Source of the DNA: Nocardioidaceae bacterium
Lineage (GTDB): Bacteria; Actinomycetota; Actinomycetes; Propionibacteriales; Nocardioidaceae
Reading direction: 5' to 3'
DNA length: 9,818 nucleotides
Assembly (NCBI GenBank): GCA_013696015.1
Contig: JACCZI010000243.1
Span: 1-9,818, forward strand
The position numbers were made by a program, and so were the translations under genes. Below are positions 1 through 5,528 of the stretch, one piece after another. The notes under the pieces were generated by a model. The model was not told the DNA's origin and ran no database searches. It saw nothing but the letters and a program-made list of their open reading frames with translations. How positions within the stretch are numbered: position 1 is the stretch's first letter; each line of letters opens with the position of its first letter.

Positions 1-810
1 GGCGAGCACCGCGTACGCCCCGCCGAACGTCACGAGGGCGGCGCCGGAGAAGAACAACCCCTGCTCGGTGAACACACTGTCGGTCCCCGTCGCGAGGACA
101 ACGGCGAGCAGCGGCAGCCCCCAGGCCACCAGCCCGAGCCCGAGGATGGTGGTCGCCCGGCGAAGACTGGGCCGATCGGTGTGCAGCGCATCGTCGGGGA
201 CCACGGGAGCCGGTCCGTCGCCTTCCCGAGGGCGAGAAGGGATCGCCACCGACGCGGGCGCCACCCGGGCCAGGGCCCACCCGGCAAGACCTGCGCCAAT
301 GACGACCGCCGGGAACGGGACGCCGAAGAGCACCAGGGCGGCAAAGGCGGCGACAGCGAACCCGACTAGCGCAGCAGAATGAAGAGCGCGTTGCCCCACC
401 CGCACGACCGCCTGAGCGACGATCGCCAGCACCGCAGCCGACAGGCCGACGAACAAAGCGGTGAGGGCGCCGGTGGAGCCGAAGCCGACATAGATCGCCG
501 ACAGCGCCAGCAGCGCCACGACGCCCGGGAGCACGAACAGGACCCCGGCGACCAGTCCGCCTGCGGTGCCGTTGAGCAGCCAGCCGGTGTAGATGGCCAG
601 TTGCTGTGCTTCGGGGCCGGGGAGCAACATGCAGTAGTTGAGGGCGTGCAGGAAACGCTGCTGGCCGATCCATCGCTGCTCGTCCACCAGGGTTCGCTGC
701 ATCACCGCGATCTGGCCCGCGGGACCGCCGAAGGTCTGCAAGGAGATGCGGAACCACGCCCGGACGGCTGTGGGGAATGGCACCAGATCGCGTCCGGTGT
801 CGGCCCTCAT
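1..810 (-). CDS. chrA: Chromate transporter, ChrA family (partial, C-terminal part outside window)
   Basis: Integral membrane transporter of the CHR family, which is known for proton-linked chromate export. I translated the minus strand from an ATG at 810-808, and the frame stays open to base 1 (270 residues). Near residues 23-28 is the family signature LQTFGGPAGQIAVM, followed by LVDEQRWI, then FLHALNYCMLLPGPEAQQLA and a glycine-rich helix (TAGGLVAGVLFVLPG). Several hydrophobic helices follow. A charged, proline-rich linker precedes a second-half motif, FFSGAALVTFGGAYAVLA, at the window edge. That is the expected start of the second CHR repeat, so this is a long two-domain ChrA of about 400 residues cut by the window. 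A GAGG ribosome site overlaps the aroQ stop, and the gap to aroQ is 10 nt, so the two are probably cotranscribed. The family is certain. Chromate as the true substrate is inferred. Confidence 0.93.
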   Translation of the reverse strand, partial: MRADTGRDLVPFPTAVRAWFRISLQTFGGPAGQIAVMQRTLVDEQRWIGQQRFLHALNYCMLLPGPEAQQLAIYTGWLLNGTAGGLVAGVLFVLPGVVALLALSAIYVGFGSTGALTALFVGLSAAVLAIVAQAVVRVGQRALHSAALVGFAVAAFAALVLFGVPFPAVVIGAGLAGWALARVAPASVAIPSRPREGDGPAPVVPDDALHTDRPSLRRATTILGLGLVAWGLPLLAVVLATGTDSVFTEQGLFFSGAALVTFGGAYAVLA

Positions 811-820
811 GCCCCAGACC

Positions 821-1258
821 TCAACGCCGGGCGGAAGCCGGCGCAGCCAGGTACCGGATGGCCGCGGCGTACCCCTCGACACCCAGCCCGACCACGACAC
901 CGGTCGCGAGCTCGGACAGGTAGGAGTGACGGCGGAACTCCTCGCGGCCGTACACGTTGGAGACGTGCACCTCCACCCAAGGCGCGGTGAGCGCCGCCGC
1001 AGCATCACGGAGCGCGATCGAGGTGTGCGTCCACGCGCCGGCGTTGATCACCACCGACCGCCGCGCGTCCGCTGCCTCGTGCAGCCACCGGATCAGCTGG
1101 CCCTCGTCCTCAGTCTGGCGGACGTCGACCTGGGTGCCGCACTCGGTCGCGGTGGCCCGGCACAGCGCGACGAGGTCGGCGTACGTCGCGGACCCGTAGA
1201 TCTCTGGCTCCCGGGAGCCCAGGCGGGCCAGATTGGGACCGTTGAGCACCAACAGCAC
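821..1258 (-). CDS. aroQ: Type II 3-dehydroquinate dehydratase
   Basis: Cytosolic shikimate-pathway enzyme that dehydrates 3-dehydroquinate to 3-dehydroshikimate through an enolate, working as a dodecamer in this family. The 145-residue product has the usual length. Visible signatures are NGPNLARLGSREPEIYG at residues 6-22 (catalytic Arg16 and Tyr21 on the flexible lid), INAGAWTHTS at 71-80 (substrate-binding Asn72 and His78), and VEVHVSNVYGREEFRRHS at 95-112 (Glu96, His98, Arg109). It reads much like mycobacterial AroQ from memory; Tyr103 replaces a His common in that motif. The start is GTG at 1258, and no in-frame ATG lies just upstream. A GGGAGGGG sequence sits about 11 nt before it. No other aro gene is in the window. 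The chrA gene follows directly. This may be the only DHQase of the cell or a second copy; the window cannot tell. Confidence 0.95.
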   Translation of the reverse strand: MLLVLNGPNLARLGSREPEIYGSATYADLVALCRATATECGTQVDVRQTEDEGQLIRWLHEAADARRSVVINAGAWTHTSIALRDAAAALTAPWVEVHVSNVYGREEFRRHSYLSELATGVVVGLGVEGYAAAIRYLAAPASARR

Positions 1259-1414
1259 GATGCTGACCCCTCCCGGCGCGGACGTCCCGACCCTACAAGC
1301 GGCGGGCGATGTGGCCCGGCGGCTCGTCCGTTCTCCTCCCCCTCAATTGGCGGGAAAGTGCCGCTGGGACGCAAGCCCCCGGTCAGTTTCCCACCAGTTG
1401 ACGGGTACGGCGCA

Positions 1415-1756
1415 TCAGGCGTAGCCCAGCTCATGGAGGCGAGCGTCGTCGATGCCAAAGTGGTGGGCGATCTCGTGTGCCACCGTGATCCCGACCTCGT
1501 CGACGACATCCTCCTCGGTCTCGCAGATCCGCAACGTCGGGTTCCGGAAGATCAGGATGCGGTCGGGCAGGATGCCGCCGTAGCTGAAGCCACGCTCTGT
1601 CTGCGGCACGCCGTCGTAATAGCCGAGCAGATCGGTGTCCCCTTCGGGTGGGTCGTCCTCGATGAAGAGCGCCACGTTGTCCAGCAGCGCGGTCAGCTCG
1701 TCGGGGATCGCCGCGAACGCCGCCGACACGAGCTCGTCGAACCGCTGCTCCGACAT
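1415..1756 (-). CDS. Small zincin-like metallopeptidase (HExxHxxGxxD, Zincin_1 family)
   Basis: Protein of 113 residues matching the minimal zincin-like metalloprotease family (PF06262 type, formerly DUF1025). The motif HEIAHHFGIDD at residues 94-104 supplies the zinc ligands His94, His98 and probably Asp104, with Glu95 as general base. The N-terminal part (FDELVSAAFAAIPDEL, then LDNVALFIEDDP) and GYYDGVPQTERG at residues 45-56 are also usual for the family. No signal peptide is present, so the protein should be cytosolic. I chose the ATG at 1756 because a GGTGGGGTGA stretch precedes it and because the residues encoded further upstream are Arg/Cys/Ser-rich and unlike protein. A GTG three codons upstream is possible. 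The physiological substrate of the family is unknown. It stands alone: 156 nt separate it from aroQ and 250 nt from tRNA-Glu. Confidence 0.9.
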   Translation of the reverse strand: MSEQRFDELVSAAFAAIPDELTALLDNVALFIEDDPPEGDTDLLGYYDGVPQTERGFSYGGILPDRILIFRNPTLRICETEEDVVDEVGITVAHEIAHHFGIDDARLHELGYA

Positions 1757-1962
1757 TTCGATCACCCCACCATTCTGCCCGGCAAGCGTGACACCCGGAC
1801 ACAGCGGACCGCGCCGCCATTGGGCCTGACGATGGTGGACACACCGACCGCGTGTCGTGGAAACCGTCGATCTCGTGTCCCGGCTGCTCGACCTACAGCA
1901 GATCCATCTCGACCCGTGAGGGTGGCGTCGTTCGCTCCCACCGGCTAGGCCAGACTGGGCCC

Positions 1963-1992
1963 GTGACACCGGATCGGCAGGTCACCTGTTAC
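1963..1992 (+). promoter_or_regulatory. Possible tRNA-Glu promoter
   Basis: GTGACA at 1963-1968 matches the -35 consensus at five of six bases. TGTTAC at 1987-1992, 18 nt downstream, is a weak -10 match at three of six. The tRNA starts 14 nt after it. Position and spacing fit a sigma-70-type tRNA promoter, but the -10 is poor, so this is tentative. Confidence 0.3.
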
Positions 1993-2006
1993 CGGCCAAC
2001 AGACCC

Positions 2007-2079
2007 GCCCTCATCGTCTAGGGGTCCAGGACGCCGCCCTTTCAAGGCGGTAGCACGGGTTCGAATCCCGTTGGGGGCA
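2007..2079 (+). tRNA. tRNA-Glu(TTC), intact
   Basis: Complete cloverleaf. The acceptor GCCCTCA (2007-2013) pairs with TGGGGGC (2072-2078), with one T-G wobble. The anticodon stem CCGCC/GGCGG encloses the loop CTTTCAA, with anticodon TTC at 2041-2043. The T arm is ACGGG/CCCGT around TTCGAAT. The discriminator is A2079, and CCA is encoded at 2080-2082. It decodes GAA/GAG. The 3' half of this gene recurs twice downstream (3074-3119 and 4115-4160), so it appears to have served as an integration site whose tRNA function was kept. Confidence 0.97.
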
Positions 2080-2185
2080 CCACACAGGAACAGGCTCTGA
2101 GGTGCTGCTGCTACTCGAGTACGGCGGGCCGAAGGGTGTTTCATACCCGGACCGGTCTGCGCGGCTTGACCGCGGCGGCGCGCGC

Positions 2186-2761
2186 CTAGCGGGCGCTGAG
2201 GAACTCGAGGACACGCTGGGTCAGGAGCGCCGCGGCTTCCGGGTCGTACGACGCCAGCGAGCTGTCGGCGAACAGGTGCTGGTCGCCGGGATACACGAAA
2301 AGCTCCGCGTCCTCGGCCTCGTCGACGAGCGCGCGGGCGGCGTCGATGTCGCCCTCGCCGACGAAGAACGGGTCACCGTCCATCCCGTGCACCTGGACCG
2401 GCACACCGTCGGGCCAGCCCGACCCGAACTCCGACGTGGGGACACAGGAGTGGAACAGCAGCGCACCACGGGCCCCAGGCCGGGTCTGGGCCAGGCTCTG
2501 CGCCGGCATCACCCCGAGCGAGAAGCCGGCGTATACCAGCTCGGGCGGCAGCTCCTCGGCTGCCCGGACACCACGCTCGAACACCTCTGCGAACCCGACC
2601 TCTTTGGCGAACCCGATCCCCTCCTCCACGGTGGCGAACGTACGGCCCTCGAACACGTCGGGCGTATGCACAGTGTGCCCGGCGCGGCGCAGCTCGTCGG
2701 CGAACGCGAGCACGCCGGAGGTCAGTCCCTGGGCGTGGTGGAACAGCACTACTTCGGCCAT
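2186..2761 (-). CDS. Dienelactone hydrolase family protein (alpha/beta hydrolase)
   Basis: Cytosolic alpha/beta hydrolase of 191 residues, close to the usual length for short DLH-family proteins. It opens with a first strand, MAEVVLFHHAQGLTSGV, where His8-His9 fall in the oxyanion-loop region. The nucleophile elbow AGFSLG puts Ser81 where classical dienelactone hydrolases carry Cys. An acid residue lies in HGMDGDPFF (Asp128 or Asp130), and the catalytic His is His162 in YPGDQHLF. The triad is therefore complete, but the Ser suggests a general esterase rather than a true chlorocatechol-pathway enzyme. The ATG at 2761 is fixed by AGGAGG at 2773-2768 with a 6-nt spacer; 27 codons of open frame upstream are ignored. 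The gene is monocistronic and lies between the intact tRNA-Glu and its first 3' copy, so it may be cargo of an integrated segment. The substrate is unknown. Confidence 0.88.
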   Translation of the reverse strand: MAEVVLFHHAQGLTSGVLAFADELRRAGHTVHTPDVFEGRTFATVEEGIGFAKEVGFAEVFERGVRAAEELPPELVYAGFSLGVMPAQSLAQTRPGARGALLFHSCVPTSEFGSGWPDGVPVQVHGMDGDPFFVGEGDIDAARALVDEAEDAELFVYPGDQHLFADSSLASYDPEAAALLTQRVLEFLSAR

Positions 2762-2773
2762 CTCTACCCTCCT

Positions 2774-3453
2774 ATTCTCGGGTGCAAGGATCGAACGGTC
2801 CAGAACTCTCGACAGTGTCTCGATCAATACGCCGGGGCACAAAGTCGGCCGCGACCGTGGCCGAGCCGACCGAGGCGGTCGCCCGGCCAGATGACGTCAC
2901 GGAGCTTCGCGAGCTCTGGGAGAAGCGGCCCGACCAGGCCGCAGCCAGGGCGCAGATCCTGGGAAACCGTGAGAGGTGCCTGGGAGACCCTCTAGGGGCT
3001 CGAAACTCCTCTACTCACAGGGTTTCCGGGGCATCGGTGCGGCCATCGCGGGCCTCGGGATGAGACCGGTTTTCGCCCTTCAAGGCGGTAGCACGGGTCC
3101 GAATCCCGTTTGGGGGCACAACCGCAAACATGGGTCTGACCCGCAGACGGTTATGGCAATACCCCGGTGCGACTCGAACTCACCTGGATCGACACGGATA
3201 CGGCATTCCTGTCCACGGTGGCAGCCCGTACGGTGACACGTTCGTCGACCCGTCGGACTACCGGGTCTCTGAGGTGCGGTTACTGACTCCCGCCAACGTC
3301 CCCTACGCCCGACCCGGGGGGTTCAAGGCTGAGAACGCAGCGTGGAGCAATGGCACGAGCGAATCGGTGAGCGCGCATCGCGACCCCATTCTGCGGCGTC
3401 GGTGGGACAGTCAGTCGAGACTGGCACCCGATCTTGCGGAGGTGAGCCCGCCG
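2774..3453. other. 680-nt stretch with no supported gene
   Basis: Between the hydrolase ribosome site and the plus-strand membrane gene I see no gene with a plausible start, ribosome site and family match. Two things are present: a truncated tRNA-Glu 3' copy at 3074-3119, and a coding-like run of about 40 codons at roughly 2840-2960 on the plus strand. The latter has strong third-position GC and an acidic/helical translation that includes DDVTELRELWEKRPDQAA, but it has no start signal and its frame becomes protein-unlike after about 2965. It may be a remnant of a lost gene or may be chance. Base composition looks slightly less GC-rich after 3120. Confidence 0.5.
3074..3119 (+). repeat. tRNA-Glu 3'-end copy 2 (att-like scar, degenerate)
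   Basis: This 46-nt segment matches 2035-2080 of the intact tRNA-Glu gene, from the anticodon stem through the T arm to the acceptor 3' strand. It has one T lost in the anticodon loop, TTCGAAT changed to TCCGAAT in the T loop, and one T gained before the final G run. There is no 5' acceptor or D arm, so it cannot make a tRNA. The orientation matches the intact gene. A copy of the 3' half without the 5' half is what integrase-mediated insertion into a tRNA gene leaves at the distal end of an element. Confidence 0.85.
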
Positions 3454-3732
3454 ATGACTCGACGCACGCCAGGTCTGCTGCTCATGGTCGGTGGCGCGGT
3501 CATGGCCTCGCTCTGGCCGCTGTTCACCAGCCTGCATGGGCCGACTTCGTACAATGAGGATCGGCACTTCCTCGGACAGGACCCCTTGTTCTGGGGCGCC
3601 CTGATGGAGGGAATCCCGAGCCTCCTCATCGCTGCCGGACTCGCGCTGTTGTCGCCGGTCCTCTGGGACGGAGCCGCGCGGTCCGCTCGGATCGGGTACG
3701 TCCTGCTGCTCGTGTCGCTGGTGGTTTCCTAG
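3454..3732 (+). CDS. Small membrane protein, probably the N-terminal half of an amber-split gene
   Basis: Product of 92 residues that I do not recognise. It starts MTRRTPGLLLMVGGAVMASLWPLF (first membrane helix, about residues 6-24). A polar loop follows (about 25-45), then a helix in MEGIPSLLIAAGLALLSPVL (51-70) and a third hydrophobic run at its very end (IGYVLLLVSLVVS, 80-92). The start is certain: a perfect GGAGGTGA sits at 3438-3445, 8 nt before the ATG. The stop is TAG at 3730-3732, inside what looks like a continuing hydrophobic stretch. The next frame (3733-4029) carries straight on in the same phase. Read through the TAG, the pair gives a typical actinobacterial multi-pass membrane protein of about 191 residues. 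The gene lies inside the second tRNA-Glu-bounded segment. Function is unknown. Confidence 0.65.
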   Translation: MTRRTPGLLLMVGGAVMASLWPLFTSLHGPTSYNEDRHFLGQDPLFWGALMEGIPSLLIAAGLALLSPVLWDGAARSARIGYVLLLVSLVVS

Positions 3733-4029
3733 GTGATCGACCTTCTCATCCTCGCGACCGTGCCTCCGCTGTTGTATCCGATCGAGGCCGCAGGCCTGAT
3801 ATTGCTGGCGTGGGCCGCTCCAGTGCCTCAGGGATGGGCGCGTGGGGTCCTTGTGGTCATGGCCGCACTGCTCCTGGCGACCATGTGGTCGGTGTTCGTG
3901 ACACAAGACGAGTGGGACGCCGTGAATGGATATCGCATTCACGGCATCGTGGCGAACGTCCTCGTGGGACTGGGGTGGGTAACGCTCGGTGCAACGCTGC
4001 TGCGCCAGGCAGCTTGTGAGAGACGTTGA
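3733..4029 (+). CDS. Small membrane protein, probably the C-terminal half of an amber-split gene
   Basis: This 98-residue reading frame begins with GTG directly after the TAG of 3454-3732 and stays in the same frame. Its predicted helices are IDLLILATVPPLLYPIEAAGLILLAWA (about 2-27), GVLVVMAALLLATMWSVFV (37-55) and GIVANVLVGLGWVTLGATLL (70-89), ending in a basic tail (CERR). The only ribosome-site-like sequence is a weak GGTGG at 3720-3724, so separate expression would depend on reinitiation after the upstream stop. High third-position GC and intact hydrophobic segments show it is, or recently was, coding. The simplest reading is one gene, 3454-4029, interrupted by a nonsense codon. Alternatives are two coupled small proteins, stop-codon readthrough or a sequencing error. 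No family recognised. Confidence 0.6.
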   Translation: MIDLLILATVPPLLYPIEAAGLILLAWAAPVPQGWARGVLVVMAALLLATMWSVFVTQDEWDAVNGYRIHGIVANVLVGLGWVTLGATLLRQAACERR

Positions 4030-4114
4030 GGCCCTCAAAGAGGCGGCAACCCTACTTGCAAGGTATGAGCACGTTCAGGTAGGTCAGGAACATGGCCCGG
4101 AAGACCCCGGTTTT

Positions 4115-4160
4115 CGCCCTTTCGAGCCGGTAGCACGGGTTCGAATCCCGTTGCGGGCAC
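4115..4160 (+). repeat. tRNA-Glu 3'-end copy 3 (att-like scar, degenerate)
   Basis: A 46-nt ungapped match to 2035-2080 of tRNA-Glu with three substitutions: A to G in the anticodon loop, G to C in the 3' anticodon stem, and G to C in the acceptor strand. The T arm ACGGG/CCCGT with TTCGAAT is perfect. The D arm and a properly spaced 5' acceptor are missing. A GCCCGGA at 4095-4101 could pair with most of the acceptor 3' strand, but it is about 8 nt too close for a D arm, so a functional tRNA is unlikely. Copies 2 and 3 also share bases just upstream (CCGGTTTT) that the intact gene lacks. Confidence 0.87.
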
Positions 4161-4226
4161 ACCGGCTCGCCACTGGCGGCATCGACGGCAGGTCCGGGCG
4201 GTAGTAGTTTCGACAGGTCTTCGACG

Positions 4227-4233
4227 AGAGGAG
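4227..4233 (+). promoter_or_regulatory. Ribosome binding site that selects the ATG at 4240
   Basis: AGAGGAG lies 6 nt before ATG 4240 but only 3 nt before the in-frame GTG at 4237, so ATG is the better start for the downstream ABM-like gene. Confidence 0.6.
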
Positions 4234-4239
4234 TCCGTG

Positions 4240-4848
4240 ATGTTCGTCCAGGTACTCCAGGGACGGGTAACAGACGCCCAGGCGGTTCGCGCCGGGCTGG
4301 ATCGGTGGCTGCAAGAGCTGGCGCCTGGTGCTGCGGGCTGGCTCGGCAGCACCGGTGGCGTGACCGAAGACGGCCAGCTGATCGCGCTGGTGCGCTTCGA
4401 GTCAGAGGCGGCGGCGCGGACGAACAGCGACCGCCCCGAGCAGGGTGAGTGGTGGAACGAGATGTCCAAGCTGTTCACCGGAGACGTCACCTTCCGCGAC
4501 AGCACCCGCGTCGACGTCGACGCCAACGGCGATCCCAACGACGCCGGCTTCGTGCAGGTCATGCAAGGCCGCGGCAGCGACCCCGAGCGGGCTCGGGAGC
4601 TCATGGCACAGGACGCGGATGCCTGGGCGGCGTACCGCCCCGACGTCATCGGCAGCCTGACCGCCGAACACGACGGCGGCGCCTACACAGTGGCGTTGTA
4701 CTTCACCTCCGAGGAGGCGGCGCGCGAAGGCGAGCAGAAAGAGGTGCCGCCGGAGCTGAAGGCGCAGATGGAAGAGATGGATGCGCTCAGCATCGGTCAG
4801 CCGGAGTTCTTCGACCTCAAGCAACCCTGGCTGGACTCCCCGCGGTAG
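4240..4848 (+). CDS. Protein with two tandem ABM-like (dimeric alpha/beta barrel) modules
   Basis: Soluble protein of 202 residues made of two diverged copies of one fold of about 90 residues. Module 1 covers about residues 1-92 and module 2 about 103-196. Both open with the same strand (FVQVLQGRVTD at 2-12; FVQVMQGRGSD at 104-114). Each then has a helix with Asp/Ala/Arg, a strand with Gly-Ser (WLGSTGG; VIGSLTA), a strand ending in phenylalanine (LIALVRFESEAAA; TVALYFTSEEAA), a helix (WWNEMSKLF; LKAQMEEMDAL) and a final strand. This layout fits the ferredoxin-like dimeric alpha/beta barrel superfamily, to which antibiotic-biosynthesis monooxygenase (ABM) domains belong. The fused pair would mimic the usual homodimer. 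I see no signal peptide and no clear catalytic residue, so enzymatic activity is unproven. It stands alone just after tRNA-Glu copy 3. Confidence 0.82.
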   Translation: MFVQVLQGRVTDAQAVRAGLDRWLQELAPGAAGWLGSTGGVTEDGQLIALVRFESEAAARTNSDRPEQGEWWNEMSKLFTGDVTFRDSTRVDVDANGDPNDAGFVQVMQGRGSDPERARELMAQDADAWAAYRPDVIGSLTAEHDGGAYTVALYFTSEEAAREGEQKEVPPELKAQMEEMDALSIGQPEFFDLKQPWLDSPR

Positions 4849-4903
4849 GCAAACTGTTCAACCTCCGTTGGGCAGCCGCCACGTTGGCGTGCGCTACCCT
4901 GGC

Positions 4904-4920
4904 TGCGCGCGAGTCGCGCA
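4904..4920 (+). other. Perfect hairpin directly upstream of tRNA-Asp
   Basis: TGCGCG (4904-4909) pairs with CGCGCA (4915-4920) around the loop CGAGT and ends 3 nt before the mature tRNA-Asp. It could structure the precursor leader, or act as a weak terminator for the ABM-like gene. It has no following T-run, so terminator function is doubtful. Confidence 0.35.
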
Positions 4921-4923
4921 CCT

Positions 4924-4997
4924 GGCCCCGTAGCGCAGTTGGTTAGCGCGCCGCCCTGTCACGGCGGAGGCCGCGGGTTCGAGTCCCGTCGGGGTCG
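4924..4997 (+). tRNA. tRNA-Asp(GTC)
   Basis: The acceptor GGCCCCG (4924-4930) pairs with CGGGGTC (4990-4996), with one G-T wobble. The anticodon stem CCGCC/GGCGG encloses CTGTCAC, with anticodon GTC at 4958-4960. The T loop is TTCGAGT. The discriminator is G4997, and CCA is encoded at 4998-5000. It decodes GAC/GAT. Its 3' half is overlapped on the opposite strand by the end of the membrane protein gene 4959-5528. Confidence 0.97.
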
Positions 4998-5528
4998 CCA
5001 CCACAGTTCGTACGTCGCGGCGACAACCGCTGTCGCCAGCAGCGCCGGTGTCAGGACCACCAACCAGCCCGGCGCAGACCACGACAGCAACGCCAGCACC
5101 GCCCAACCGACACCCGCCGTCATGGCAATCATGAGCGGCGGCGCCAGAGCAGCCAGTCGCTCTCGAAGCCAGGTCCCCGTCCCCTCGCACCGCACCGCAC
5201 CGGCGCGAGCGCGGTCCGGGCCGGCGCCGTCCCACCCGTCCAGCAGCCCGACAACCACCACAGCGCCGGCCACCCCCGCCAGACCGACGAGCACCGTGGC
5301 CATGGACTCGTCCGCCGCGCGCGCCACCAGTCCTGCCGCCGGCGCCAGCATGGCCAGCCCGCGAACCCACCGCAGCCCCAGCGCGACGGTGGCCACCGCG
5401 AGCCCCACGGTCATCCACACCGGCGGCTCTCCGGCGTACGGCAGCACAGCACTCGCCAGAACCGCGATCCACACCGGCACCACGACGACCCAGAGCCGTA
5501 CGGGATCGCCGAGCAGCACCAGACTCAT
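4959..5528 (-). CDS. Multi-pass membrane protein, last gene of the MoxR/DUF58 operon
   Basis: Product of 189 residues with about five or six hydrophobic helices (roughly residues 12-30, 38-52, 56-70, 77-96, 126-150, 153-172) and a basic cytoplasmic-type loop around 104-125 (DRARAGAVRCEG). No family is recognised. The ATG at 5528-5526 shares one base with the stop of the DUF58 gene (TGATG), so translation is coupled. Its position behind MoxR and DUF58 suggests a membrane partner of that system. Oddity: the frame enters the convergent tRNA-Asp gene. The last 12 codons (RPRRDSNPRPPP) and the stop are antisense tRNA sequence, so the functional C-terminus is probably the helix ending near residue 175, and the original stop may have been lost. 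Confidence 0.78.
   Translation of the reverse strand: MSLVLLGDPVRLWVVVVPVWIAVLASAVLPYAGEPPVWMTVGLAVATVALGLRWVRGLAMLAPAAGLVARAADESMATVLVGLAGVAGAVVVVGLLDGWDGAGPDRARAGAVRCEGTGTWLRERLAALAPPLMIAMTAGVGWAVLALLSWSAPGWLVVLTPALLATAVVAATYELWWRPRRDSNPRPPP

Noticed and set aside
638..1948. Long plus-strand open frame of 436 codons
   Set aside because: It is antisense to chrA, aroQ and the zincin gene, all of which have clear family motifs. Its translation is Arg/Pro/His-rich and unlike a protein.
2133..2150. Small hairpin (GGGTG/TACCC) downstream of the hydrolase gene as a terminator
   Set aside because: It has only a 5-bp stem including a wobble and no T-run on either strand, which is too weak to call.
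2011..2214. Minus-strand frame with RDSNPCYRLERAA, and similar frames near 4035-4649 and 8984-9304
   Set aside because: These phrases are antisense translations of tRNA genes or tRNA fragments, a common source of false proteins.
4095..4160. Possible whole tRNA with acceptor GCCCGGA and the copy 3 T arm
   Set aside because: The acceptor has one mismatch, the spacing is about 8 nt short, no D arm can form, and the anticodon stem has a C-C mismatch.
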